DNA from: Stramenopiles sp. TOSAG23-3
Lineage: Eukaryota; Sar
Assembly: GCA_900128585.1 (NCBI GenBank)
Contig: LT642185.1
Span: forward strand, 1-31,822
Length of the DNA: 31,822 nt
Reading direction: 5' to 3'
Every line of letters starts with the position of its first letter. Within the stretch, counting starts at the first letter, position 1. Position numbers and translations under genes: made by a program. Under the pieces are notes generated by a model that was not told the DNA's origin, did not search any database, and saw nothing but the letters and a program-made list of their open reading frames with translations. This document shows, piece by piece, positions 1-9,048 of the stretch.

Positions 1-764
1 CAGCAGCATCGGTTTAGAATGACTCCATGCCAACTAGAAAAAAATCTTCTTTCCTAATATGTGATTTTGTTGTTGTTGTGCATATCTAATTCGTGTGTTT
101 TCCAAGCAGTGTTCATTCGACTGAAAAGAATGGAATAACATATTATGAAAGAAAGACATCTTTTCAAGAAGTTTAAATATTAGATGATTTTTTCGTTCGA
201 ACATTCTTCTTTGGCTTCTTCTTCTTCAACACCACCACCACGACCACGACGACCGCCGGCCGCCTCCGGACGACTCCGGGACGACGTCTTCTTCTTGTTT
301 CTTGTTGTTGTTGTTTGTTTTTTTGTTGTTGTTGTTTTGTTTGTTGACCATCCTCTTCTTTTCTTATTTTTTTTTTGCCTTCTTTGTTGTGGTCTTGTTG
401 TTGTTGTTATTATATTAGACGACTACTACTACTACTATTATTATATATAATAATAAATATAATAAAATAGAGACTATAAATAATATTATCAATATATAAA
501 AAATTCGTTTTATTATGTTGTTTTTATAATTGTTTATTTATTATTGAAGGTGTATTATGTGCATCATGTGTTAATTTGGTTGCCAGAGAGAAGAGAAATT
601 ATAGATTATTATAAAAAATTCGTTTTATTATATATTTGTTTTTAAGTGTTTATTTATTGAAGGTGTATGCATGTGTTAATTTGGTTGCCAGAGAGAAGAG
701 AAATTATAGATTATAATATACGACTATCTAAAAAGCACTCACCCTCGCAGATTTTTATAACATC
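1..764. other. AT-rich upstream spacer with microsatellites
   Basis: No gene is supported here. Bases about 184-450 form an open frame made only of simple TTC, ACC, GTT and TAC runs, which gives a nonsense-like protein. The stretch 495-714 is an imperfect tandem duplication, listed separately. The spacer lies upstream of the ankyrin gene and should contain its promoter, but I see no motif I can assign with confidence. Confidence 0.6.
495..714. repeat. Imperfect tandem duplication (two units of about 105-115 bp)
   Basis: Unit 1 (about 495-609) and unit 2 (about 610-714) start with the same run, TATAAAAAATTCG, and end with a 45-base perfect match (565-609 against 670-714). Small indels separate the units in the middle. 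The near-identity implies a recent duplication just upstream of the ankyrin gene. Confidence 0.9.
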
Positions 765-1427
765 ATGGCTGCCCACTCTGGTGGTCCGTTTGACATGACG
801 GTTGATCCAGAGGCTCTTATGAAAAGCCTTATCGAACGGCGTGCGGGCAAAGGAAAGTACCGCCAGTCAATCAGTAAATCGCTGTTTGATCTTCTCCCTA
901 AGATGAAGGACGTGCAAGAGTTTCACAATTTTCTTTTGAACCCATTGAACCGGGACGGGATGGACGTGATTCATAGGCAAAATCGAAATGGAGTGACGCC
1001 GCTGATGCTGGCGGCATCGTACGGGCAATTGGAAATTATGGAAAGTTTACTAGAGAAGGGCGCCAAGATAACCGACCGAGATAATGCCGGTCGGACAACG
1101 TTGATGTGGGCTGCACGTTGCAATTGTTACGAAGCTGTCGAAATGATCTTGCAGTTTCAAAAAGGAGAAACCCTCGAGGATAAAAATATGCATGGAATGA
1201 CGGCCTTTGACGAGGCTTTTCACAGGAAACAAGAAGAATGCATGGCACTCCTCATGTTTTATGGGTGTTCGATTACACGGGATCCACGGAACTATTCAAT
1301 TGCATGGAGTATTGAGACGGATGCCCGGGAAATGCTGCTAAAAGCCTCTGGAAATAGACTAGACCCCAACTTGTTGCACGCTGTGGGAAAGATGGTGCTA
1401 ACGCGGTTACCTTTGTTTTCGGGGTAG
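765..1427 (+). CDS. Small ankyrin-repeat protein
   Basis: A 220-residue protein with ankyrin repeats, which usually act as protein-binding scaffolds. From about residue 76 the sequence NGVTPLMLAASYGQLEIMES is a textbook ankyrin unit. It is followed by a second unit (GRTTLMWAARCNCYEAVEMI) and a weaker third (GMTAFDEAFHRKQEECMALL). The N-terminal 70 residues match nothing I recognise. No signal peptide or membrane segment is visible, so a cytosolic location is likely. The start is the first ATG of the frame (CATCATGGCT), with G at +4. The stop is TAG. It converges on the transporter gene, and their shared 3' spacer carries a repeat block. The partner protein cannot be deduced. Confidence 0.85.
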   Translation: MAAHSGGPFDMTVDPEALMKSLIERRAGKGKYRQSISKSLFDLLPKMKDVQEFHNFLLNPLNRDGMDVIHRQNRNGVTPLMLAASYGQLEIMESLLEKGAKITDRDNAGRTTLMWAARCNCYEAVEMILQFQKGETLEDKNMHGMTAFDEAFHRKQEECMALLMFYGCSITRDPRNYSIAWSIETDAREMLLKASGNRLDPNLLHAVGKMVLTRLPLFSG

Positions 1428-1608
1428 ACACGGTTAACATTTGGGGATAGCAAAAACATTTTTTTCCCCCCCGTCTCAAAAGTCAACATGATGACTGTTG
1501 TTCCCTGTTGCGTTTTTTACCGGGTAGAGTGTAGAGTATTAAAAAATATAGAAGAAAATATAAGAGTACTACAGAATTTTTTTTTTAATTTTTTTTTTAG
1601 TCGTCTAG

Positions 1609-1657
1609 AGTATGTTTTAAGACTCTCATTTTAAATCAAATACTACTTCAAATCCAA
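1609..1657 (+). repeat. Dispersed repeat block A, copy 1
   Basis: This stretch begins AGTATGTTTTAAGACTCTCA and shares about 45 bases with 19021-19066, with only a few differences. A third, more diverged copy lies at 28852-28903. All three are on the + strand and all lie in spacers between convergent genes. This copy lacks the inverted repeats that flank copy 2. Confidence 0.85.
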
Positions 1658-1680
1658 TAATATTAATAAAGTATAAATCC

Positions 1681-2871
1681 TTAATTCGGGACAAGATAGC
1701 CATGGTTTAGACTCTCCTCTTCAAGCCGGCTCTCTATTGTACTTCTACGCCATTTCATTTCAACGCCCAGTATACTTACCACTTTCTCTTGCGGCTCTGT
1801 CGGTTGCATAGTGGGTGTTTCTTCTTTCGAGAGAGCAAATGCCAACACCCCCGAAACGACCACCATGCAAGCAAGGCTTCGCATGACCGTGCTGCACTGT
1901 TCACGATGGCTTGAACAGAAGAAGAAAGAGCTGAAGGAGAAAATTACGACCGTAACAAGCGTTCCAATTACCCCGACAAAGGTGGACCCCTTGCTTTCGA
2001 TCGTGCGGAAAAACCCAACATTTTGGGTAAGAGAAAACAATGCAACCAAGGCGTACACGAGAACCGTTTGGGTTGCGCCCGACTCCATCTCGTCCATCCG
2101 ATGAAGGACCAAACTATTCCATTCTGGCAAGACAAAAACCACTATGTACAGTACGGTGTACAATAGGCAAAATGCGGAAACGTAAAATATGAACTGATTC
2201 ATCGGCGGCGGGGGCAACAGCCGCTTGCTTTTTACGTCGTGGACTTGGACGTACGCATGGTTGCTGATAAACATTTCGGTCAGCGCGCCCGTCAGCGCCT
2301 GTGAAACAGCACACATTAATGAGCAAACGACACCGAGGGCAATAGAACCGGCTCCTACAGACGCAGAAGACGTCAGTGCGTCGGCCCCTTCGCTCTGGCC
2401 TTTGGCCGGCAAAGGCCGGCTTGCACTTTCCGCACCGAGCGTTGACGCGTACAGACCAGCAACGATGACCACGAGGGACAGGGTTTGCTGTTTGTTTATG
2501 TTTCTACCAAAGAAAAGTTTTCCCGCCATCGCGGCAAATAAGGGGACACTACTGTACACAAGCTGAAAGATAGAACTTCCGGCGTAGTCTATGGCAATAA
2601 TGGAAAGTGCAGTCCCGGCAAGCCTGAGGGTGGCAAACAGGCCAATGTAATAGAGTTGCTTCGCCGTGAGTGGCACCACTGCGGCAGCGTCTTCCTTACC
2701 CCCACCCTTTGGCCGTACAAACCAACTGCTAAGTAACCACCCAAAATAGAAAAAAAACAGGACCAGCCCTGTCTTTGGATCCCCTACGCCCATGTACACC
2801 GCAAGCTGAGAGCACAGAGTCCCCGTCGCACCACCGACTACGTACATACTCGCAGCCAGGAATACCGACAT
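1681..2871 (-). CDS. Multi-pass transporter, drug/metabolite (SLC35-like) superfamily
   Basis: A 396-residue integral membrane protein with about ten hydrophobic segments spread along its length. The layout and length fit the drug/metabolite transporter superfamily, which includes the SLC35 nucleotide-sugar and SLC35F-type carriers. The stretch LRLAGTALSIIAIDYAGSSI followed by FQLVYSSVPLFAAMAGKLFF resembles the conserved central EamA-type region, where one helix pair precedes a short gap and the next helix. A polar loop separates the two halves (about residues 155-175). The C-terminal 45 residues are hydrophilic and probably cytosolic. The substrate cannot be read from the sequence. CRT-like or other SLC35 subfamilies are possible. 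The start is the ATG at 2869-2871 and the stop is TAA. Confidence 0.75.
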   Translation of the reverse strand: MSVFLAASMYVVGGATGTLCSQLAVYMGVGDPKTGLVLFFFYFGWLLSSWFVRPKGGGKEDAAAVVPLTAKQLYYIGLFATLRLAGTALSIIAIDYAGSSIFQLVYSSVPLFAAMAGKLFFGRNINKQQTLSLVVIVAGLYASTLGAESASRPLPAKGQSEGADALTSSASVGAGSIALGVVCSLMCAVSQALTGALTEMFISNHAYVQVHDVKSKRLLPPPPMNQFIFYVSAFCLLYTVLYIVVFVLPEWNSLVLHRMDEMESGATQTVLVYALVALFSLTQNVGFFRTIESKGSTFVGVIGTLVTVVIFSFSSFFFCSSHREQCSTVMRSLACMVVVSGVLAFALSKEETPTMQPTEPQEKVVSILGVEMKWRRSTIESRLEEESLNHGYLVPN

Positions 2872-3497
2872 GGTTGCCTGCCTTTTACTTACTGGGACCC
2901 ACGCCTAACGGTATTCGCGCATACAGTGTAGACACCAACGATTCAAATGCAAAGATAGCAATTTAACGACATCGTAATGGAACTCAAGAATTAACTATTC
3001 TGTTTCATTTCGTTATATTTTTCTATATGTAAATGTTTGTTTAGCTTTTGATTATCGAATATTTGAATTTTGCACGTTTGTTTTATTATTAGTAGTTTTA
3101 TTATTATTTTATACTTGGTAGAATAGTAATCTCTTCTCGCTCCTCTGTGGTGGCCAGAGCAGAGAGGAAGGGAAGAAGAGAAGAAGAAGAAGAAGAAGAA
3201 GAAAAGGAAGAAGAAGAAGAAAAAAAAATAAAAGAAAAAAAAAGAGAAGAAGAAAAATTTTGATGGCCGATGATTGTATGTGATGAAATGAATTTACCAC
3301 ACACCATTTGGTCGCGGTCAGAAATAAATGGTACAGAATAGATCAACAGTAAAGAGTGAGGTGGTATCTATCTCATTTGAATTATTCGGATATTGGTGAA
3401 CTAGAAGTCGTCTATACATAGAGCAGGAAAGGTTTAAGGACCACCTGAGAACAAAAAATTAGAAAACACGGCGATATTGGTATATAGTGTGTGTATT
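2872..3497. other. Divergent upstream spacer with purine tract
   Basis: This spacer lies between the divergent transporter and hydrolase genes, so it should hold both promoters. It contains an almost pure purine run on the + strand (about 3161-3257, mostly GAA, with a single T at 3229). I see no RNA gene and no supported coding region. Confidence 0.6.
3161..3257 (+). repeat. GAA-rich homopurine tract
   Basis: Nearly one hundred bases on the + strand are A or G with one T, largely GAA triplets. The ORFs it produces on the minus strand (poly-Ser/Phe) are artefacts of the repeat. Confidence 0.9.
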
Positions 3498-4823
3498 ATG
3501 GCGGCTGTTGTAGAAAAACCGGAGCGGAAATTTTTGGTGTCTGTTACTGGCTTTGGGCCGTTTGGGAAAGTCACGTCGAATCCAAGCACTCGTCTCGTCG
3601 AGGGCTTGAAAAAGTTAGAGCACGTTACCAGCACGGTTACTTGGAAATTGAGCAATGCATCGGTCCTAGAAGTGTCAAAAGTTGGGGTAGACTCTGAGCT
3701 AGAGCATATACAGGCCAAAGCGTCGTCGTTGGGGACATATTCTGATCATCGGTTTGTGATCCTACACCTTCACCTTGGCGTGCACGGCGGCGCAACGAAA
3801 ATACACATAGAGCAGCAGGCCTACAACTGCGACGATTTTAGAATTCCCGACCAGCGCGGACTGCAAGTGCGCAACAAAAAAATAGACCCCTCGTTCGGGT
3901 ACGGTGCTTTCCGGACCTCCGTGGACACCCGGAAACTTGTCCGGGATTTAAATCAAGACAGGTATTTTTGTGTCTCGGATGACCCGGGTCGATTTTTGTG
4001 CAACCATGTGTACTTCAAAAGTCTGCAATACTGCGCGGAGAACAAGACCTTCCTGGGGGATGCCAACGAGCACCATAGCCTCTTCGTGCACATTCCCACG
4101 TTTGACGTCATCCCTGAAGAGAAGCAGTTGCAGTTGATCATTACTATGCTCAATCAGGTATCGTCCGATTTTGGAAGGTACAGGAAAACGGGAAGGCCGG
4201 AACCGCTAGCACCTATTGTTGATACCTCTGAATCGGCCTCTTATAAGCCTTCCGTGGCCGTGTTGTCCGGGGCAGAGTTGGTCGAGAATCAAACAGCAAA
4301 TTTTATGAAACTAGGGCTTGGGTACCCAGCGCATTTAGTGCGAGTGGCGGTGCAAATGTTGGTAAACAACAAATACGAGACCGATGCCGACAGTATCGTG
4401 AACTGTTTGTTGAGCTTAGGCGACCATGCCGCGTCAAACATTATCAATTCGAGGGTGAAGAAAAAGATGGTGATTTTGGTCAGACAAGATTTGGCAATGT
4501 CACCTGGAAAAATAGCTGCACAGTGCTGCCATGCGACGCTTGGAAATTACCGAGCACTTCTGCATCAGCACAACCGGACGCTTCGTGGAGACTTGCAGCA
4601 ATGGCAAGCGCAAGGCGAGCCGACTATCATCTTGCAAGTGCCCAGTGCAAACCAATTGACAGCCTTGTGCAGGCAGGCAAATGCCCAACGCATACCCGTC
4701 TATAAGGTGCACGATGCTGGGAAGACGCAAGTCGAAAGCGGTACGTTGACGTGCGCGACTTTGGGACCAGCTGACGACGAGAGCATCGATAAAATTACAG
4801 GTTCGTTGAAATTGTTGCCCTGA
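3498..4823 (+). CDS. Fusion: pyroglutamyl-peptidase I (C15), UBA-like segment, peptidyl-tRNA hydrolase 2
   Basis: A three-part protein of 441 residues. Residues 11-225 match peptidase family C15, which removes N-terminal pyroglutamate from peptides. The entry motif VTGFGPFG is present, and the likely catalytic triad is intact: Glu105 (IEQQAYNCDDFRIPDQRG), Cys168 (FLCNHVYF) and His198 (FVHIP). Residues about 257-305 look like a UBA ubiquitin-binding fold (ANFMKLGLGYPAHLVRVAVQ). Residues about 322-441 are a complete PTH2 domain, which releases peptidyl-tRNA. It shows GKIAAQCCHA near the start and D-AGKTQV-SGT near the end. I took the ATG at 3498; an upstream in-frame TTG at 3477 is unlikely to be used. 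No organelle target signal is obvious. I know of no described protein with this order. Confidence 0.9.
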   Translation: MAAVVEKPERKFLVSVTGFGPFGKVTSNPSTRLVEGLKKLEHVTSTVTWKLSNASVLEVSKVGVDSELEHIQAKASSLGTYSDHRFVILHLHLGVHGGATKIHIEQQAYNCDDFRIPDQRGLQVRNKKIDPSFGYGAFRTSVDTRKLVRDLNQDRYFCVSDDPGRFLCNHVYFKSLQYCAENKTFLGDANEHHSLFVHIPTFDVIPEEKQLQLIITMLNQVSSDFGRYRKTGRPEPLAPIVDTSESASYKPSVAVLSGAELVENQTANFMKLGLGYPAHLVRVAVQMLVNNKYETDADSIVNCLLSLGDHAASNIINSRVKKKMVILVRQDLAMSPGKIAAQCCHATLGNYRALLHQHNRTLRGDLQQWQAQGEPTIILQVPSANQLTALCRQANAQRIPVYKVHDAGKTQVESGTLTCATLGPADDESIDKITGSLKLLP

Positions 4824-5150
4824 AATGAAGAGAGGTGTGCTTTAGACAACTCACATTAACATAAACGCATTAAAAGGTAATAAGAATTCTTAAAAGCTCA
4901 AGGTATTTGTAAGACGTATGGTAGGAAGAGCTCTTACATAGACTGTACACAATATATACGTTAAAAAACAAGAAAATTGGCTGTTATTTATAAGTAACTA
5001 AATTTAGCGTCCTCATACCCTAACGTTTTAAATAACAGCCAATTTTCTTGTTTTTAATCCTAAACTTAACGTAAGTATGATATTTCTTACTTTGTAAATT
5101 GAAAACAGAAATTTTATTGAGACCAACGAGGGAGACATTCTCTATCGCGT
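4824..5150. other. Convergent 3' spacer holding an inverted-repeat element
   Basis: The spacer lies between the 3' ends of the hydrolase fusion and CEP104. Its main content is the inverted-repeat element at 4961-5057. The rest is AT-rich and probably serves as 3' UTR and polyadenylation sequence for both genes. No gene is seen. Confidence 0.6.
4961..5057. repeat. MITE-like inverted-repeat element, copy 1 (with block B inside)
   Basis: The left arm (4961-4990) contains CAAGAAAATTGGCTGTTATT. The right arm (5029-5057) is its reverse complement across about 29 bases, with one base missing in an A/T run. The 38-base interior holds block B (4999-5023), a 25-base sequence repeated perfectly in opposite orientation at 18934-18958. 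The same arm sequence recurs around 18968-19098. As RNA the unit would fold into a long hairpin. Confidence 0.9.
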
Positions 5151-7997
5151 TTACTTGCCTTGCAAATGTTTCGTTCTTGGATTCCCAGGGCACCCCACTC
5201 CACTCAACAAGTGCCGTCTCCAGCCAGCCTCTCCTGCGGGTTTGACTACAACTTGGCACAGTGGACAGCACCTCTCCATTTGCTTCAACTTTCCTGCGTT
5301 ATCCTTCTTAAACTTATCCCGGTGCTCGCACTCGGTCGTCATATGCTCGTGCAAGCACATGATCTCTACGACTTGCCCACAGAGGCGGCAGCTTGTCAAA
5401 ACAGGGCACTCTTTCCAGTAGTGCATATCTAATAAATCGTCCGTAAAATTGGGGTCGTACCGGTTGCAGAATTGGCAAGTGAAAGGGTCAAGATCAGCCT
5501 CTTCGCTTTCGTCCTGGCCAACGGACATTTCGTTGTTTCGCATCTTACTATTTCCCCCAGCGTTCGAAGGCGACGTGGTTACATTAATATTGATGTTAAT
5601 GTCTCGCCCGTCGGGCCCGGTCACTCGAACTTGCCCCGGCGAACCTCTAACGGGTGAATTGGCCACGTTCCCGCCTCCGCCACCAAGGGCCGTAGCTGCT
5701 TCCCGGTTCACGTTCTCCATCTCTCGGATCTGTTCTCGCCGTTTCTGCTGTTTCCTCTGGCGGTTGTCGTTCTTTGCCTTCGATTTTCCAGGCGGCGCGC
5801 CGCCCGCAGCGGCAAAAGCTGCCCTATACTCCTCTAATTGTTTTTCTCTCAGTCCGCCAAGATACGGCTCTATTTGGTCTCCGCAGGCTTGGTACAGCGC
5901 AACGCACAGCTCTTTTGCGGCAACGCGAACTTCGTTGTTTCCGTGGGCAAACCCGTTGGAGACCTTGATGTGTTCCATAACCGCATCAAGGCTTATCCCC
6001 GACGTTGGCCCGAGACCATACGCCATTACAAGGCTGCGAATCAAACTCAACCTGGCAACTACAGGCTTTTTAGAAGTCATCTGCGACTTCTTCGGTTTCC
6101 GCAATACCATGGACGAAACGTACGGGGGGCCTAGGCATGGGGCCTGCGCCATTACCATAAGCGTGGACGCAGACTCCTGCCGGACGCGAGGGTTTGAATC
6201 ACCAACTTTTTCAACCAACGCAGGCGTAAACATCCCGAGCATGGAGGTAACTTCGCCCCTACGCAGGTCGTGGCAGACCGTTAGGGTCCTTTGCAAGATG
6301 CTAAGGGCGGCGAGGAAGACCTGAGAGACCTTGTCCCTCGCAAACATGTTAAGCATATGCGCGATGGCAGCAAAAATTCCCATGTCTCCTTGCTCGCGGG
6401 CGTGCTTCTCAAGGTCCAAATTGACTTTGTTCATGGCAGCCTCGCGAAGGGCCCATGTCTTGCTGTACAAGCAGGAGGCAACGTACTCTCCAAACAGACG
6501 AATTAAGTCGTCCGCGTCTTTCGTGGCTGCCGCGGACATGGGCTCAGGGTCTGGCAAGTTGTCCGCCCCCGACACACCGCTGAGGGGGTGGGGCCCAGAG
6601 CGCGGGGCCGCCTTGGGCGGCTGCTCGGACATCCCGGCAGCACTCGCTCCGCCAGGCCCCATGGAGCGGGGAGACCTTTCTTTGGGGCGTTGGGCCGGCG
6701 GGCGAGTGGCGCCCTTCACCGGAGACCGGGCAATTAAATCTTTCCCGGGCGGTGGCGCGTTCGGGTCGGCGGGTTTCGCCTGCGGGGCCTCCTGCGCGGG
6801 CTTTGGCCTGCGCTGTTGAATTGGCTGCTGGGGGGATGGCCGCTTCGGTGGTGGCGACTGCGCATGAACGTTGTGAACCTGTGCGCTCGGTCCATTGCTG
6901 CCGCCGCCGATCGGTCGGTCGTCCCGTTGCACCTCGTTCGCACGTCGGTTCTGCAACGGCGTTGGCATGACCACCTGTTGCCCACCCTGAAAACCCTGGG
7001 GGTACTTGTTTGGCGACCCCCCGTTGCCGGTGGCATTGTTGTAGATGGGCTCCATTGGCCTGCGGGCATTGGCTGGCGACGACGCCGCTATCCCGGAGCC
7101 GCGCGGCGGAGGGCCGGCCCCCGCCCCACCAGCGGCTTGGGCCTTCCGCAAGTACTCGTGGAAGGCGGGGATTCTCTGCAACCGATCTTCGATGCCCATC
7201 CTCAGGCGGTCGATCTCCCCTTTGAGCGACTGCGCTACGTCGTAGTCTTCGCGCTGGACGGCAGCGCGCTTCTGGGTGACCATTTTCGCCAGCTGCACGC
7301 CAATGACTTTCAGCTGCTGCTCGACCGCTTTCAGCGATTTTGCCTGCTCGTAGTTTTCTTGGGCAACGCAGTATTGCTTTGCGAGGTTCACTTCACGGAT
7401 CTTTTGCGCGGTGACGTCATCAAAGTTCATGTCAAACGCCAGGTCATCCAAGGCAAGAACCGACTTTTGGCTCATGTGATCCGGCAAGTCTTGCCCCCCG
7501 AGGGCTTTCGGGAGCCGGGTCGTCGGCCCGTCCAAGCCCAGGGCGTGGTCGGCCTCCCCCAACACGTTGATGGCGATCAGGCCGACTTGGTTGTACAGAT
7601 TGTACTTATTGATGTAGCACTTGTGAAGTCGTACCTTGAGAAAGGTGCATTGCGAGTCGACGTAGACGGACTTGAGTTCCCTGGCCCTGTGCCCACTTCG
7701 CTCGTTGTTGTCCAAGGACATGTACCCCAACCGTTTGAACGAGCACTCGGGCAGCGAGTCCGCTTTCCCTACGTATAGCTCCAGCTTGGTCGCAATTTTC
7801 GACTGGTGCGAGAGAAACTGCACCTGCTGAACGCGCACTTTTTTGCCTTTGAAGCTCAAGATAACTTCCTGCGGAAACTCGCAGAACCTCGGCGACAGCC
7901 ACCCTTTTGTGGTCGGCGAGTGAATGTTCAACTCCGCCGCCGGGAACTCTGGGTCTTCCCCAGTACACGAAATGACCGCAAACGTTAGTTTCCCCAT
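5151..7997 (-). CDS. CEP104: CEP104-like ciliary tip protein
   Basis: A 948-residue orthologue-type match to CEP104, a microtubule plus-end and ciliary-tip protein that binds tubulin. Order of parts: an N-terminal jelly-roll region (about 1-150, starting MGKLTFAVISCTGEDPEFPA); a coiled coil (about 195-280) with two UVR-like helices (ENYEQAKSLK, EDYDVAQSLK); a Pro/Gln-rich linker (about 285-485); a TOG-type helical array (about 488-735); a low-complexity basic stretch; and a C-terminal zinc-finger array (about 841-936) with repeated Cys/His pairs (CQFC, CRLCGQ, CCPLC). This is the known CEP104 layout, and the length is close to that of the animal protein. The start is the ATG at 7995-7997. Its presence implies the organism builds cilia or flagella. 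No frameshift or intron is seen. Confidence 0.92.
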   Translation of the reverse strand: MGKLTFAVISCTGEDPEFPAAELNIHSPTTKGWLSPRFCEFPQEVILSFKGKKVRVQQVQFLSHQSKIATKLELYVGKADSLPECSFKRLGYMSLDNNERSGHRARELKSVYVDSQCTFLKVRLHKCYINKYNLYNQVGLIAINVLGEADHALGLDGPTTRLPKALGGQDLPDHMSQKSVLALDDLAFDMNFDDVTAQKIREVNLAKQYCVAQENYEQAKSLKAVEQQLKVIGVQLAKMVTQKRAAVQREDYDVAQSLKGEIDRLRMGIEDRLQRIPAFHEYLRKAQAAGGAGAGPPPRGSGIAASSPANARRPMEPIYNNATGNGGSPNKYPQGFQGGQQVVMPTPLQNRRANEVQRDDRPIGGGSNGPSAQVHNVHAQSPPPKRPSPQQPIQQRRPKPAQEAPQAKPADPNAPPPGKDLIARSPVKGATRPPAQRPKERSPRSMGPGGASAAGMSEQPPKAAPRSGPHPLSGVSGADNLPDPEPMSAAATKDADDLIRLFGEYVASCLYSKTWALREAAMNKVNLDLEKHAREQGDMGIFAAIAHMLNMFARDKVSQVFLAALSILQRTLTVCHDLRRGEVTSMLGMFTPALVEKVGDSNPRVRQESASTLMVMAQAPCLGPPYVSSMVLRKPKKSQMTSKKPVVARLSLIRSLVMAYGLGPTSGISLDAVMEHIKVSNGFAHGNNEVRVAAKELCVALYQACGDQIEPYLGGLREKQLEEYRAAFAAAGGAPPGKSKAKNDNRQRKQQKRREQIREMENVNREAATALGGGGGNVANSPVRGSPGQVRVTGPDGRDINININVTTSPSNAGGNSKMRNNEMSVGQDESEEADLDPFTCQFCNRYDPNFTDDLLDMHYWKECPVLTSCRLCGQVVEIMCLHEHMTTECEHRDKFKKDNAGKLKQMERCCPLCQVVVKPAGEAGWRRHLLSGVGCPGNPRTKHLQGK

Positions 7998-9048
7998 GCT
8001 GCTGCTGCTTTGCTGCTTGCTCTTTTTTTCTGAGAAACAATCAAACGAAAAAAAATCAAACCAAACGATAGTTAAATGCCCAACTAGCCTAAATGAAACA
8101 ATGCTACGTTGAATTTGGATAAGAGTAGAAAATAATCTCTTCTATGTTTTCTTCTGTTTACATATATACTATGTAAACACATAGGAGGGGTAACTTCTTT
8201 TCTTCTTTAACTTAATTATTATTTCTAAATTATAATCACATAACTACTAACAACAACAACACTCTCCTCTTCTTCTTCTTCTTCTTCTTCTTCTTCTTCT
8301 TCAATTTTGTTTTTGTTGTTCTTTTTACTATCTATCACAGTATACTGTGTCTATGTTATTTAAACAAGAATGGACTACCTCCTTTTTCAAAAATAAAATA
8401 AAAAATGACATTCAAATTCAAATAAATATAAATCTTCTCTTTTTATTTACCTTTGATAATACCGATGGTATTAATATGTACATAGGACTAGTAGTAAATA
8501 GAATTGAAAATATATAAAATATAGAAAAGAAGAAGAAAAGCTATTTAGACTATAGAATATAGAAGCAAAAATGAAGAATAGTATACTTGTAATAACTTCC
8601 TCCTATATAAATTGGTAGAGTGAAAATAAAATAGAACTTTTTTGGTTAAAATAATAAGTTTTTCCGTCAGTTTACCTGTTATTCAATGTTATTTTGTGCA
8701 ACACTAACTCCCTGCTTTCATCCTAATTTATCAAATTAACTCTCTGATGTTATTACATGTACATATACCAAGGTATTCTTCAATAAATAAACATCAAATA
8801 GCATGAAAGGTCACAGGTTAAATAAAAATTATTTTGAGAAGAAAGAAGAAGAAGATTCTAATTCTTCTATTAATTTTTCTAGACATCTTAAACCCTAATA
8901 AATAAAATAATATACGAAAAGAAGGGTAGTACAGCATTGTGAATGAAGCGAACATCTCTGAAATTAAGGGAGAGTCATCCTATTATTACCTATTATCCAT
9001 ATATCATCGTAGAGATATAATAATAAATTTGTTATATAAAATACATGT
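7998..9048. other. AT-rich spacer upstream of CEP104
   Basis: About 1 kb between two minus-strand genes: 5' of CEP104 and 3' of the YiiX-like gene. It holds a TTC run (8269-8302), CAA repeats just before it, and a small inverted repeat TAATACC-GAT-GGTATTA (8457-8473). I looked for tRNA and small-RNA motifs and short exons and found none. Confidence 0.6.
8269..8302 (+). repeat. TTC microsatellite
   Basis: About eleven TTC/CTT triplets in a row, about 270 bp upstream of the CEP104 start codon. Read on the CEP104 sense strand this is a GAA tract. Confidence 0.95.

Noticed and set aside
184-450. 88-residue open frame rich in Ser, Pro, Val and Tyr
   Set aside because: It is made wholly of TTC, ACC, GTT and TAC simple repeats, and its predicted protein has no domain.
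4999-5023. CCCTAA-type string in block B as a telomere relic
   Set aside because: There is only a single CCCTAA unit per copy and no tandem array, so an interstitial telomere is not supported.
5449-6324. 291-residue open frame on the + strand
   Set aside because: It is antisense to the CEP104 TOG and linker region, with no recognisable motif.
6816-7778. 320-residue open frame on the + strand
   Set aside because: It lies antisense to CEP104, which has clear family domains over the same bases. The GC-rich Pro/Gln linker keeps the opposite strand open.
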